From Elusimicrobiota bacterium (GTDB taxonomy: Bacteria > Elusimicrobiota > Elusimicrobia > UBA1565 > UBA9628): 64,000 bases of DNA. Shown in pieces: positions 50,063-58,720 of this stretch. Each line of letters begins with the position of its first letter. Position 1 is the first letter of the stretch. The translations under genes and the position numbers were made by a program. A model generated the notes under the pieces. The model searched no databases, was not told where the DNA came from, and saw only the letters and a program-made list of their open reading frames with translations. The DNA lies in the NCBI GenBank assembly GCA_027451985.1, contig DAIDHS010000007.1, positions 18,152-82,151 on the forward strand, written 5' to 3'.

Positions 50063-50905
50063 TCAGGCCGCGGCGACGACGTCTTGCAGGACCACGCGCA
50101 GGTTGCGGGAGACCTTCTGGCCGAGCTCCAAGACGTCCGGGTGGCTCAAGGTGGCGCCCTTCATCCCGCTGGCGCGGTTGGAAATCCAGGCCAAGGCCAT
50201 CACCGAGAGCCCCATCTGCCGCGCCACGATGACCTCGGGCACGACGGACATGCCCACCACGTCGCCGCCCATCGCGCGGAAGGCGCGGATTTCCGCCGCG
50301 GTCTCGTAGGAGGGCCCGCCCACCGCCACGTAGACGCCCTCGTGCACCGGGGCGCGGCGCTTGCGGCAGGCGGCGATGGCCAGCCGGCGCAGGCGCGCGT
50401 CGTAGGCGTTGGTCAAATCCGGAAACATCGCGCCGAACTCTTCCTCGTGGAAGGCGCGCAGGGGGTTGCGGCCCATGAAATTGATGTGGTCCGTGACCGC
50501 GACGAAATCGCCGGGGTTGATTTTCTCGCGCATCGAGCCCACGGCCGCGGTCACGATGAGGGTCTTCAAGCCCCAGTATTCCAGCGCGCGCACGGGCAAA
50601 GCGATTGTCTCCATCGAGTGCCCCTCGTAGTAGTGAAAGCGCCCCTGCATGACCGCGAGATTTTTGCCGCCGCACCGGCCCAGGATGAGCTTGCCCGCGT
50701 GCCCGGCCACGGTGGGGCGGGGGAAATGGGGAATCTGCGCGTAGGGGATGACCAAGGAGTTTTTCATCTCGGGCACCGCGCCGGCCAGGCCGCTGCCCAG
50801 GATAATCGCGATTTCGGGCTTAAAGCGCGGGGCGCGGCTGCGCAGGAAACGGCTGGCCTTTCTCACCGCGCTCACGTAGGTCTTTATTTCCACGAGGTTG
50901 TTCAT
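50063..50905 (-). CDS. punA: Purine nucleoside phosphorylase
   Basis: 280 residues from ATG 50905; the upstream frame enters the divergent transketolase. PNP-family hallmarks: IAIILGSGLAGAVPEM, PRPTVAGHAGKLILG, MQGRFHYYEGHSMETIALPVRALEYWGLKTLIVTAAVGSMRE, VAVGGPSYETAAEIRAFRAMGGDVVGMSVVPEVIVARQMGL. Cleaves (deoxy)guanosine or inosine to base and sugar-1-phosphate. Divergent from split transketolase genes, so released pentose phosphate could enter the non-oxidative pentose pathway. Confidence 0.95.
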   Translation of the reverse strand: MNNLVEIKTYVSAVRKASRFLRSRAPRFKPEIAIILGSGLAGAVPEMKNSLVIPYAQIPHFPRPTVAGHAGKLILGRCGGKNLAVMQGRFHYYEGHSMETIALPVRALEYWGLKTLIVTAAVGSMREKINPGDFVAVTDHINFMGRNPLRAFHEEEFGAMFPDLTNAYDARLRRLAIAACRKRRAPVHEGVYVAVGGPSYETAAEIRAFRAMGGDVVGMSVVPEVIVARQMGLSVMALAWISNRASGMKGATLSHPDVLELGQKVSRNLRVVLQDVVAAA

Positions 50906-50920
50906 TCTACTAAATTTTCC

Positions 50921-50926
50921 TAGAAT
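50921..50926 (+). promoter_or_regulatory. -10 element of transketolase N gene (TAGAAT, 6 bases before GTG)
   Basis: TAGAAT-N6-GTG with no Shine-Dalgarno in the 27-base divergent gap with punA. Confidence 0.45.
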
Positions 50927-50932
50927 GACTTC

Positions 50933-51769
50933 GTGACCACAGCGACCGCGACGAAAACCGACTTGAAAAAAACCGCAGCGCAGCTGCGCATCTCCATCAT
51001 CCGCATGATCGAAGCCGCCGGCAGCGGGCATCCGGGGGGTTCCCTCTCCATCATCGATATTCTGCTCTACCTCTACACCCAGGTCCTGCGCCACGACGCC
51101 AAGAAGCCCGCCTGGCCCGACCGCGACCGGCTGATTCTCTCCAAGGGCCACGCCTGCCCGGCGCTCTACGCCGTCATGGCGCACTGCGGCTATTTCCCCG
51201 AGAGCGAGTTGATGACTCTCCGGAAGCTCGGCAGCCCGCTTCAAGGCCACCCAGATCGTCTGCGTCTGCCCGGCATCGAAGCCTCGACGGGCTCTTTGGG
51301 CCAGGGGCTCTCCATCGGGCTCGGCATGGCGCTGGCCGGCCAGATGGACAAGAAGGACTACCGCGTCTACGCGATTTTGGGCGACGGCGAGATGCAGGAA
51401 GGCCAGGTTTGGGAGGCGCTCATGGCCGCGCCCAAGTTCAAGACCGCCAACCTGACCGTCATCATCGATTCCAACAACGGGCAAATCGACGGGCACGTCA
51501 ACGAGATCATGAGCTTGGATCCGCTGGCCGATAAGCTCGCGAGCTTCGGCTGGGACGTGAAGGCCATCGACGGCCACGATTTCGCCGCCATCGCGGGCGC
51601 CTTCCCGGCGGACCGAACGGCCGTGGGCAAGCCCCGCGCCGTCATCGCGCACACGATTAAGGGCAAGGGCGTCTCGTTCATGGAAAACCAAATCGGCTGG
51701 CACGGCAAGGCTCCTAATAAGGAAGAAGCCGACAAGGCCGTGGCCGAGCTCGCCAAGGGGCTCTCATGA
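50933..51769 (+). CDS. Transketolase, N-terminal subunit
   Basis: 278 residues from GTG 50933. Thiamine-diphosphate half: IEAAGSGHPGGSLSIIDIL, RDRLILSKGHACPALYAVMAHCGYF, ASTGSLGQGLSIGLGMALAG, and the ThDP motif GDGEMQEGQVWEALM...NNGQIDG. Split transketolases are common in archaea and anaerobes; N and C subunits assemble into the complete enzyme that exchanges two-carbon units between sugar phosphates. Overlaps the C-subunit start (ATGA). Confidence 0.95.
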   Translation: MTTATATKTDLKKTAAQLRISIIRMIEAAGSGHPGGSLSIIDILLYLYTQVLRHDAKKPAWPDRDRLILSKGHACPALYAVMAHCGYFPESELMTLRKLGSPLQGHPDRLRLPGIEASTGSLGQGLSIGLGMALAGQMDKKDYRVYAILGDGEMQEGQVWEALMAAPKFKTANLTVIIDSNNGQIDGHVNEIMSLDPLADKLASFGWDVKAIDGHDFAAIAGAFPADRTAVGKPRAVIAHTIKGKGVSFMENQIGWHGKAPNKEEADKAVAELAKGLS

Positions 51770-52701
51770 AAGCCACGCGCGAAGCCTTCGGGGAAGCGCT
51801 GTTGGAACTGGGGGAGAAAAACCCCGCGGTCGTGGCCCTGGACGCCGACTTGTCCAAGTCCACCATGACCTTGGCTTTCGCCAAGAAATACCCCGAGCGC
51901 CACATCGAGCTGGGCATCGCCGAGCAGAACATGGTGGGCGTGGGCGCGGGCCTGGCCCTGTGCGGCAAAGTGCCCTTCATCACCAGTTTCGCCTGCTTTT
52001 TAGTTGGGCGCTTGGAGCCCTTGCGCATCGCCGCGGCCTACAACAAGACCAACCTCAAAATCGTGGGCACGCACGCGGGCCTGGGCATCGGCGACGACGG
52101 CGCGTCCCAGATGGGGCTTGAGGATATCGCGGCCATGCGCGCCTTGCCGGGCATGGTGGTGCTCCAGCCCGCGGACGAACTTGAGGCCAAGCAGGCCGTC
52201 TTGTGGGCGGCCGCGCACGACGGCCCGGTCTATCTGCGCCTGACGCGCCAAAAACTCGTCGACTGCCACAAGCCCGGCTATCAATTCCAACTGGGCCGCT
52301 GCGACCGCGTCTGGGCGCCGCAGCCCGAGCCCAAACATTACCAAGCCACGATTTTCGCTTCGGGCGGCACGGTCGGAGAAGCCATCAAGGCCGCGCAGGA
52401 TTTGACCGCGCGCAAGTTCGCCGCGCAAGTCGTCAACGCCGCCACGCTGGCCCCCTTCGACGAGGAAGCCGTGCGCCAAGCCGCGGCCGTGAGCGAGCGC
52501 CTGGTGACGGTCGAGGATCACAACATCAACGGGGGCCTGGGCTCCGCGGTCTGCGAGGCCGCGGCCGCCGCGGGCGTCGGCGTCCCGGTCGTGCGCCTGG
52601 GCGCGCGCAGCTTCGGGGAGTCCGGAATGCCCGACGAGCTCTACGACAAGCACGGCTTGTCCGCGCCGCACATCGTCGAAGCCTGCCTGAGAAACCTCTA
52701 G
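51766..52701 (+). CDS. Transketolase, C-terminal subunit
   Basis: 311 residues. Pyrimidine-binding domain motifs: VVALDADLSKSTMTLAFAKKYPERHIELGIAEQNMVGVGAGLAL and THAGLGIGDDGASQMGLEDIAAMRALPGM; C-terminal domain includes VTVEDHNINGGLGSAV and RLGARSFGESG. Completes the enzyme with the upstream subunit. The start overlaps the N-subunit stop; a GT-C gene starts 7 bases after the stop. Confidence 0.95.
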   Translation: MKATREAFGEALLELGEKNPAVVALDADLSKSTMTLAFAKKYPERHIELGIAEQNMVGVGAGLALCGKVPFITSFACFLVGRLEPLRIAAAYNKTNLKIVGTHAGLGIGDDGASQMGLEDIAAMRALPGMVVLQPADELEAKQAVLWAAAHDGPVYLRLTRQKLVDCHKPGYQFQLGRCDRVWAPQPEPKHYQATIFASGGTVGEAIKAAQDLTARKFAAQVVNAATLAPFDEEAVRQAAAVSERLVTVEDHNINGGLGSAVCEAAAAAGVGVPVVRLGARSFGESGMPDELYDKHGLSAPHIVEACLRNL

Positions 52702-52708
52702 CCCATTT

Positions 52709-54355
52709 GTGAAGGCTCTTGAAAAAGCCTGGCGCGAGGAATCGCGCCGGCTCTTTCTTCTTCCGCTGGCCGCGTTCATCGTCCTCCGCCTTCCCCTGCT
52801 GCACCTGCCGCTCTTCGGCGACGAGGAGATGTTCCTGCGCGAGACCGCCCGCTTGGGCGGCGCGGGCAACCCCGCGGGATATCCCGTCCTTGGTTTTCTC
52901 TTTTTAAAGGCCGGGCTCCTGGCCTTGGGCGCGAATCATCTGCGCTGGGTTCCTTTTCTTTTTAGCCTGGGCGTCTTTGGCCTCACCGCCCTTCTGGGCC
53001 AAGACCTCTTCGGATTTCGCGGCGCCTTCGGCGCGGCGTGGCTCCTGGCCTTGAGTCCATTAAGCGTATCGGTCTCGCCGCAAATCCTCATGGACGGCGC
53101 CTTCGTGGCCTTCTTTTTCCTGGCGTTCCTGCTCGCGTACCAGCGCAGCCTCGCCTCCGAAAAATTCCGCCCGTCCGTTCTGGCTTTGTGCGGGCTCCTC
53201 TTCGGCTGCCTGTGGATGACCAGCTATGCCGCTTTCGCTTTGGTCTCCGGCGTCGGGCTTTACGCCCTCTTTAGTTCGGGCTTCAAAAGAACCGCGCGCG
53301 ATTTTTCCGTCATCGGCCTGTGCGGCGCCGCCGTTTTCTCGCTCTATCCGATTTTCATGCCGGCGCATTACCGCAGCTCGACCCACAAGCTGGGCCTTTT
53401 TCACACGGCGCCCGTCATCACGCACCTGCTCTCCCAGCCCTGGCTCTTCGCGTCGAGCTGGGCCAAGGCCGTCATCTTCGTTGGACCCCTGCTCTTGTGG
53501 GGGCTCCTTCGCGCGCTCCTCCGGCGCCAAGACCGCGAGCGCCGCAGGCTTCTCCTGAGCGTCTGCCTGTGCTACATGGCGTTTCTCCTCGTCCTCATCA
53601 ATCCGGATCGCACCATGGACTACTGGTCGCCCATCCTGCCTCTTTTCTGCGTCCTGACGGCGGGCGAACTTCTGTCCTGGGGCGATGGCGGCCTGCACTG
53701 GCGTCCGCTTCTGGCATGGAGCGCGGCGTATTGGGCCGCGCTCGCGCTTTTGACCGCCGCCGGGCCGCACGCGGTCTTCGCCGTGCATCCCATGCGCTAT
53801 CACCCCAAGTTCTGGCTCGATTTCTTTCCGATCAGGATGTTCTATGGCCCATCCTTGGGCATTTACCTACGTCCCGCGGCGCTCGTCGCCTCTTTCGCCG
53901 GCCTGAGCGTTTTCTGGGCGCTCTCGCGAAAGTTTCCCGCCGCGCGCCTTCATCTGGCCGCGCTGGGCCTGGCCTACGGGCTGTTCTACTCGCTGGAGTA
54001 CGCCCATCCGCTGTTTAGCCCGAACTTGAACCAAGCCGCGGCCCGGATGAACGCCGCGTTCCAAGCGCGCCCGCCCGAAGAGCCGCTCTACCTTCACGGC
54101 GGCAGCGCCCTGGCCTGCGCCAACGCCGGCGTTCCCGCGCAATCCTTCATGTACAACGCCGGCGTCATCGAGGGGCTCATTCCGGTCATGCAAAAGACGG
54201 GAGGAACTCTTGCCCTGGCCGACGCCCCGGCCATCGGGTCCGATTCGCCCTTGCGGCAGTACCTTGCGCGCGGCGCGACGCTCGTGCGGAGCTTCTCCAG
54301 CGACGGCGTGGCGCTCATCGAAGTCTGGCGCCTCAAGAAATCCGGCGCGCAGTAG
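52709..54355 (+). CDS. GT-C membrane glycosyltransferase (GT39/PMT-like)
   Basis: 548 residues, GTG start. About eleven hydrophobic helices; the first-loop acidic motif LFGDEEMFLRETARLGG (residues 33-49) is typical of GT39 and ArnT relatives, where Asp/Glu act in catalysis. C-terminal segment is soluble (EPLYLHGGSALACANAGVP, GATLVRSFSSDGVALIEVW). Transfers an undecaprenyl- or dolichyl-type sugar at the outer face of the membrane. Third GT-C type in this window, unrelated by position to the duplicated pair. Confidence 0.8.
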   Translation: MKALEKAWREESRRLFLLPLAAFIVLRLPLLHLPLFGDEEMFLRETARLGGAGNPAGYPVLGFLFLKAGLLALGANHLRWVPFLFSLGVFGLTALLGQDLFGFRGAFGAAWLLALSPLSVSVSPQILMDGAFVAFFFLAFLLAYQRSLASEKFRPSVLALCGLLFGCLWMTSYAAFALVSGVGLYALFSSGFKRTARDFSVIGLCGAAVFSLYPIFMPAHYRSSTHKLGLFHTAPVITHLLSQPWLFASSWAKAVIFVGPLLLWGLLRALLRRQDRERRRLLLSVCLCYMAFLLVLINPDRTMDYWSPILPLFCVLTAGELLSWGDGGLHWRPLLAWSAAYWAALALLTAAGPHAVFAVHPMRYHPKFWLDFFPIRMFYGPSLGIYLRPAALVASFAGLSVFWALSRKFPAARLHLAALGLAYGLFYSLEYAHPLFSPNLNQAAARMNAAFQARPPEEPLYLHGGSALACANAGVPAQSFMYNAGVIEGLIPVMQKTGGTLALADAPAIGSDSPLRQYLARGATLVRSFSSDGVALIEVWRLKKSGAQ

Positions 54356-54368
54356 AGCGCGGCGTTGG

Positions 54369-54722
54369 CTAGAAGCTATCGGCGGAGAAGGCGCCCGGGA
54401 TGTGCTCGGCTTGGCCGCCGTCGAAGGCCACCACGTCGAAGCGCGCGGCGCGCTCGCCCAGGCCCCGCGATTGCAAGTAGAATTGCGCGGTCTTGACGAT
54501 TTTGCGCCGCTTGGCGGGGCCGATGGTTTCGGCGGCCCTGCCGAAGCCGGAACTCGCGCGCGAGCGGACCTCGACAAAAACGAGCGCCTCCCCGTCCTCC
54601 GCTATGAGGTCGATTTCGCCCATCTTGCAGCGGAAGTTTTTCGCCACAATCCGCAGGCCCTTGCCCTCCAAAAGCCGCGCCGCGGCGGCTTCGGCTTGGG
54701 TCCCGATGTCCTTTCGGTTCAT
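54369..54722 (-). CDS. yraN: UPF0102 protein YraN, endonuclease-fold
   Basis: 117 residues, usual length. Conserved motifs: GTQAEAAAARLLEGKGLRIVAKNFR, GEIDLIAEDGEALVFVEVRSR (Holliday-junction resolvase-like E-x-D-x(n)-E-V-R/K set) and TIGPAKRRKIVKTAQFYL. Function unknown. Its start overlaps the stop of rnhB by 4 bases; rnhB-yraN is a common pair at the end of the rpsP-trmD-rplS block. Confidence 0.9.
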   Translation of the reverse strand: MNRKDIGTQAEAAAARLLEGKGLRIVAKNFRCKMGEIDLIAEDGEALVFVEVRSRASSGFGRAAETIGPAKRRKIVKTAQFYLQSRGLGERAARFDVVAFDGGQAEHIPGAFSADSF

Positions 54723-55327
54723 GACCGGAGCGAAGAGACGGGCGCGAAGCTGCGGCGGTGGATGGGGGACGGCCCCAGCGCGCGCAGCCGCTCCAGATGC
54801 AAGGCCGTGCCGTAGCCCTTGTGGCGCGAGAAGCCGTAGGGGGGATAGCGCCGATCCATGGACTCCATCCAGCGGTCGCGCACGACCTTGGCGACGATGG
54901 AGGCGCAGGCGACGCTCAAGGACTTGGCGTCCGCGTCAACCAGGGAAACCTGGGGCCGCCCCAAGCCGGGGATGGCGCGGTTGCCGTCGACGAGCACCAG
55001 GGCGTCTTGGCGCACGCGCGAAACGGCGCGCTTCATTGCGTCCAAGGTCGCGCGCAGGATGTTGTCCCTATCGATAGCCGCGGGGTGCGCCCAGGCCACG
55101 GAAACGGCCAGCGCCTTGGCGCGGATGAGGGGGAAAAGCCTTTCGCGCTCCCGGGCGGAAAGTTTCTTGGAATCGTCGGCCCGCGAAAGCTCCGGAAGAT
55201 CGCCGTCCGGCAGAAGCACGGCGGCTACGACCACGGGGCCCGCCAAGGGACCGCGCCCGGCCTCGTCCACGCCGATGAGGCGCGCGGCGCCTTTTTCGCG
55301 CCGGAAGGCCGCGTCAAAATCGCGCAA
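54719..55327 (-). CDS. rnhB: Ribonuclease HII
   Basis: 202 residues from a TTG start. Motifs: IGVDEAGRGPLAGPVVVAAVLL (catalytic Asp-Glu), DSKKLS, LVDGNRAIPG and DADAKSLSVACASIVAKVVRD, the classic RNase HII set. It removes ribonucleotides from DNA and RNA-DNA hybrids. Follows rplS by 47 bases in the same direction. Confidence 0.96.
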   Translation of the reverse strand: MRDFDAAFRREKGAARLIGVDEAGRGPLAGPVVVAAVLLPDGDLPELSRADDSKKLSARERERLFPLIRAKALAVSVAWAHPAAIDRDNILRATLDAMKRAVSRVRQDALVLVDGNRAIPGLGRPQVSLVDADAKSLSVACASIVAKVVRDRWMESMDRRYPPYGFSRHKGYGTALHLERLRALGPSPIHRRSFAPVSSLRS

Positions 55328-55374
55328 CGATGCGCTTGAAGAGGGCGCCTCGCGGCGCGGCGCAGTAGGGTTCG

Positions 55375-55806
55375 CTATTTGGGGGAAGAAGCGGTCGCGG
55401 CCGCTTCCAGGGCCGGGCCGGAAGCCGCTTCCGGAGCGGCGGGAGCCGAAGACTGCGCGGAGGCGGAAGAGTCCTTCGTCATCCGTTCCTGGTCGTCGAG
55501 CCGGGCCGACTTGCCGGTCAAGCCGCGCAGATAATAGAGCCGGCCCTTGCGCGCCTTGCCGCCGCGGACCACTTCGACCCGCTCAATGAAAGGGGAGTTG
55601 GCAGGAAACATCCGCTCCACCCCGACGCCGAAAGAAATTTTGCGCACCGTGAAATTTCCCGAGGTCCCGCGCCCGCTGCGGCGGATGATGACGCCCTCGA
55701 AAATCTGGACGCGCTCCTGGCCCTCGTCCTCGACGACCTTGAGGTGGACCTTGACCGTGTCTCCCGGCCGGAAATCAAACGATGATTTTTTAGCTTGTGC
55801 CGCCAT
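55375..55806 (-). CDS. rplS: 50S ribosomal protein L19
   Basis: 143 residues. The L19 core is clear: [78 protein letters not shown]. The last 35 residues are an Ala/Ser/Pro-rich tail ([25 protein letters not shown]) absent from typical L19. A GAGGAG Shine-Dalgarno is 7 bases from ATG. Sits between trmD and rnhB as usual. Confidence 0.97.
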   Translation of the reverse strand: MAAQAKKSSFDFRPGDTVKVHLKVVEDEGQERVQIFEGVIIRRSGRGTSGNFTVRKISFGVGVERMFPANSPFIERVEVVRGGKARKGRLYYLRGLTGKSARLDDQERMTKDSSASAQSSAPAAPEAASGPALEAAATASSPK

Positions 55807-55836
55807 GACGTTCTCCTCGAATCCAAAGCCTCGTAA

Positions 55837-56541
55837 TTATATCACACCGGGAGCGCGTTGTCTCGCGCTTTTAAGCAGATCGGGCCGCTTTTTTCGCGTC
55901 GCGGCCCGGGCCGCCTTGCGGCGCCACAAGGCGATCTCCTCGTGGTTCCCGGTCAAAAGCGCCGCGGGAACCTTTTTGCCGCGCCAAATCCGCGGGCGGG
56001 TGTACTGGGGGTAGTCCAACGCGCCCCCGCCGTCTTCCGCGAACGACTCGCGCTCGGCCGCCTCCGTCTTCTCCAGAACGCCGGGGACCAGGCGCAGGAC
56101 CGCGTCCGCCACGGCCGCGGCGGCGGGCTCTCCGCCGCTCAAGACGTAGTCCCCGATGGAAATCTCCTCGTCGAAAAGGGCCGCCGCGCGCTCATCGATG
56201 CCCTCGTAGCGTCCGCAGACCAGGATGAGATGCTTCTGCTTGACCAAGCGTCGAGCGTCGGCCTGCGTGAACTTCCGCCCCTGGGGCGACAAAAAAACGA
56301 CCAGGCTCGATTTCTTGCGCACGCTTTTGACGGCCGCAGCCAGGGGTTCGGCCATGAGAATCATGCCCGCGCCGCCCCCGTAGGGCCTGTCGTCCACCTT
56401 GCGGTGCTTGTCCCGCGAGAAATCCCGAGGGTTGACGAAGCCGACCTCCACCAGGCCGCGTTTGCGCGCGCGCCCCACGGCGCCGATGCCCAGGAGAGGG
56501 TCCAGGGCCGGGCCGAACAGGGTGACGACGTCTATTCTCAT
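55837..56541 (-). CDS. trmD: tRNA (guanine-N1)-methyltransferase TrmD
   Basis: 234 residues. SPOUT-family motifs: IDVVTLFGPALDPLLG, FVNPRDFSRDKHRKVDDRPYGGGAGMI, LVCGRYEGIDERAAALFDEEISIGDYVLSGGEPAAAAV (deep knot) and RESFAEDGGGALDYPQYTRPRIWRGKKVP. Methylates G37 of tRNA and prevents frameshifting. Located rpsP, KH, trmD, rplS; rimM, usually just before trmD, is missing from the 36-base gap. Confidence 0.97.
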   Translation of the reverse strand: MRIDVVTLFGPALDPLLGIGAVGRARKRGLVEVGFVNPRDFSRDKHRKVDDRPYGGGAGMILMAEPLAAAVKSVRKKSSLVVFLSPQGRKFTQADARRLVKQKHLILVCGRYEGIDERAAALFDEEISIGDYVLSGGEPAAAAVADAVLRLVPGVLEKTEAAERESFAEDGGGALDYPQYTRPRIWRGKKVPAALLTGNHEEIALWRRKAARAATRKKRPDLLKSARQRAPGVI

Positions 56542-56577
56542 CAGCGCGAGGCCGGCGCCCGGATTCCGGGCGGCCGG

Positions 56578-56805
56578 CTAGTCGACGTCGACGCGCACTT
56601 TCCGGCCGGACTTGGCCGCCGCGACGTGCGCCAAGGCGCGGATGGCTTTGATGACTTTGCCTTCCTTGCCGATCATGCGGCCCTTGTCGTCGTCTGCCGC
56701 CTTCAAGTGGACCGTCAGCACGCCGTCGGCCTCGGTCTCGCTCACCTCGACCTGGTCCGGGTGATCCGCCAAGCGCTTGGCGATGAACTCGACGAGCTCC
56801 TTCAT
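56578..56805 (-). CDS. khpA: KH-domain RNA-binding protein (KhpA-like)
   Basis: 75 residues. Single KH domain with GxxG loop in DKGRMIGKEGKVIKAIRALAHVAA (residues 45-68), preceded by KELVEFIAKRLADHPDQVEVSE. KhpA-type proteins bind RNA, often as part of a KhpA/KhpB pair. Start overlaps the rpsP stop by 4 bases. Confidence 0.92.
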   Translation of the reverse strand: MKELVEFIAKRLADHPDQVEVSETEADGVLTVHLKAADDDKGRMIGKEGKVIKAIRALAHVAAAKSGRKVRVDVD

Positions 56806-57056
56806 TTCGCGGCCTTGGCCTGCGCGGCGATGAGATTCCCCAAGGTCTCGGAGGGCTTCGCGCCGTTCTTGATCCAGTACGCGACGCGGTCCTGGTCCAC
56901 GGTCATCTTCTTCGCCTCGTTCTCGGCCCGGGGATCGTAGGATCCCAGGATCTCGATGGGCCGCCCGTGGGCCCCGCGCGCCTTCTCGATGGCGACGACG
57001 CGGTAATACGCCTGCTTGGGCTTGCCCGTTCTCTGCAATCTCAGCACGACTGCCAT
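56802..57056 (-). CDS. rpsP: 30S ribosomal protein S16
   Basis: 84 residues. Conserved S16 pattern: VVLRLQRTGKPKQAYYRVVAIEKARGAHGRPIEILGSYDPRAEN, then VDQDRVAYWIKNGAKPSETL. ATCCTCC before the ATG (minus strand GAGGAG) supports the start. Typical first gene of the rpsP-trmD-rplS block, and here it follows rpe by 3 bases. Confidence 0.98.
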   Translation of the reverse strand: MAVVLRLQRTGKPKQAYYRVVAIEKARGAHGRPIEILGSYDPRAENEAKKMTVDQDRVAYWIKNGAKPSETLGNLIAAQAKAAK

Positions 57057-57059
57057 AAA

Positions 57060-57743
57060 CTATCCTCCTCTTGATTCCACTGCGGCGGAGCTTCGGACCA
57101 GGGCCTGGTAGGCCCGGCCTGCGTCCGCCGCGCCGAAAACGGCGCTGCCCGCGACCAGGCAGTCCGCGCCCGCCGCGGCCGCGCGCGGCGCGGTCTCAAC
57201 CGTAATGCCGCCGTCGACCGCCACGCGGCAGGCGGCGCCGGACGCATCCACGGCCTTGCGGAAAAATTCGACCTTCGAGAGCATCTCCGGCATGAACTTG
57301 GCTCCGCCGAATCCGGGCTCAACCGTCATCACCAGCACGTAATCGGCGCCGCCGACCACGCCCGCCAGGTCTTTCGCCGGCGTCGCGGGCTTGAGCGCGA
57401 TGCCCGCCTTGGCGCCCAGCCGGCGAATCTCGCGCAAGAGCCCCGCGGCGTCCCGGCACGCCTCCCAATGCACCGTCACGACGTCGGCGCCGGCCTTGAC
57501 GAACCAGGGCGCGACGCGCTCGGGGTTGGCCACCATCAGGTGCGCGTCCACGATCACGCCTCGCGCCTTGGCCATACGCACGTGATCGGGACCAAAGCTC
57601 AAATTGGGGACGAAATGCCCATCCATCACGTCCACGGAGACCCAGGAGCAGCCCGCGGCCTTAACCGCGTCGATGCACTCGCCGAAGCGCGCGAAGTCCG
57701 CAGCCAGCAGGGATGGGACGACGACGGTCTCGGGCCTGGCCAC
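57060..57743 (-). CDS. rpe: Ribulose-phosphate 3-epimerase
   Basis: 227 residues from GTG 57743. TIM-barrel motifs: VPSLLAADFARFGECIDAV, WVSVDVMDGHFVPNLSFGPDHV, VVTVHWEA, GIALKPATP, LVMTVEPGFGGAKF and VAVDGGITVETAPRAAAAGADCLVAGSAVF. Interconverts ribulose- and xylulose-5-phosphate in the pentose pathway, complementing the split transketolase at 50.9 kb. Starts 1 base after the PASTA gene's stop. Confidence 0.97.
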   Translation of the reverse strand: MARPETVVVPSLLAADFARFGECIDAVKAAGCSWVSVDVMDGHFVPNLSFGPDHVRMAKARGVIVDAHLMVANPERVAPWFVKAGADVVTVHWEACRDAAGLLREIRRLGAKAGIALKPATPAKDLAGVVGGADYVLVMTVEPGFGGAKFMPEMLSKVEFFRKAVDASGAACRVAVDGGITVETAPRAAAAGADCLVAGSAVFGAADAGRAYQALVRSSAAVESRGG

Positions 57744-57744
57744 C

Positions 57745-58716
57745 CTAAAGATCCCGCTCCTCGACCAGGATTCCGTTCAAGAATATTTTAACATGAACCG
57801 AGGCGCCCGCGGGCTCCTCGATGGGGATGGCGACGCGCTCGCCGGATCGGCGCAGGCCGTTGAAGACCTCGCGCTCGCCGTACTTGTCCTCCACAACCAC
57901 GCGCAGGAGGCTCTCCGCCGCGCCGCCCTTGGGAATCCGGTAGGAAAACAGGCGCATGCCGCGGCTCAAGGGCGCGCCGCCGACGTGAGCGCTGACCACG
58001 AAGGAGACCGTGGCGCCGCTCTGCAGCACGGTGTCCGGGTCCGGCGTCTGGGTCAGCACGACGCCGTAGGGGAAAAGCGAGTCCGGGTCGGAGCTGACGG
58101 AGACGCTGATGCCGTCTTTCTCGCCCCAAATCTGGGCCTGCGCCACGTTCTTGCGGTTGAAGTCCGGCATCAGGATGACGCCCGCCGGGGGCATGCCCGC
58201 GGACAAGGTCACGTTGACCAGCGAGTTCTTCTCGACGCTGGACTCCTCCTTGGGATCCTGCGCCATGACCAGCCCTTTGTCGAAGCGCAGGGAGTAGGCT
58301 TCCTGCACTTCGCCCAGGCCCAGCTCGTTCTCGCGCAAAAGCATCTCGGCGTTGCGCAGGGGCAGTCCGGCGAGGCTGGGCGCGATTTCGGCCTGGCCGC
58401 CCTCGCTGATGACCACGTTGATAATCTTACCCTCGCGCACGATGGAGTCCGCCGGAGGGTCTTGGCGCAGGATGGAGCCGATGGGGACCGAGGAGTCGAA
58501 CTCCATGCTCTTCTCGCGCAGGCCCAAGTCCAAAGGGGAAAGCGTCTGCAGAGCGTCGGCGACGGAGTGGCCCTTCAAATCGGGCACGGCCCGGGGCTTG
58601 CGGCTGTGGACCGCGGCGCCGATGGCCCAGTCGAGCGCGTAGGCGCCAACCACGACGAGAACCGCCAGCAAAAAGAGAATCTCGACGGTGCCGGCTTCCC
58701 TTTCGAAAAATTTCAT
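57745..58716 (-). CDS. Membrane-anchored PASTA-domain protein without kinase
   Basis: 323 residues. One N-terminal helix (VEILFLLAVLVVVGAYALDWAIG) is followed by three PASTA-type modules: VPDLKGHSVADALQTLSPLDLGL, APSLAGLPLRNAEMLLRENELGLGEVQ and MPDFNRKNVAQAQIWGEKDGISV. The C-terminal 100 residues are beta-rich. PASTA modules usually bind muropeptides as part of Ser/Thr kinases or PBPs; no kinase or transpeptidase domain exists here. Position beside rpe and fmt mirrors loci where a PASTA kinase gene lies. Confidence 0.85.
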   Translation of the reverse strand: MKFFEREAGTVEILFLLAVLVVVGAYALDWAIGAAVHSRKPRAVPDLKGHSVADALQTLSPLDLGLREKSMEFDSSVPIGSILRQDPPADSIVREGKIINVVISEGGQAEIAPSLAGLPLRNAEMLLRENELGLGEVQEAYSLRFDKGLVMAQDPKEESSVEKNSLVNVTLSAGMPPAGVILMPDFNRKNVAQAQIWGEKDGISVSVSSDPDSLFPYGVVLTQTPDPDTVLQSGATVSFVVSAHVGGAPLSRGMRLFSYRIPKGGAAESLLRVVVEDKYGEREVFNGLRRSGERVAIPIEEPAGASVHVKIFLNGILVEERDL

Positions 58717-58720
58717 GGTC

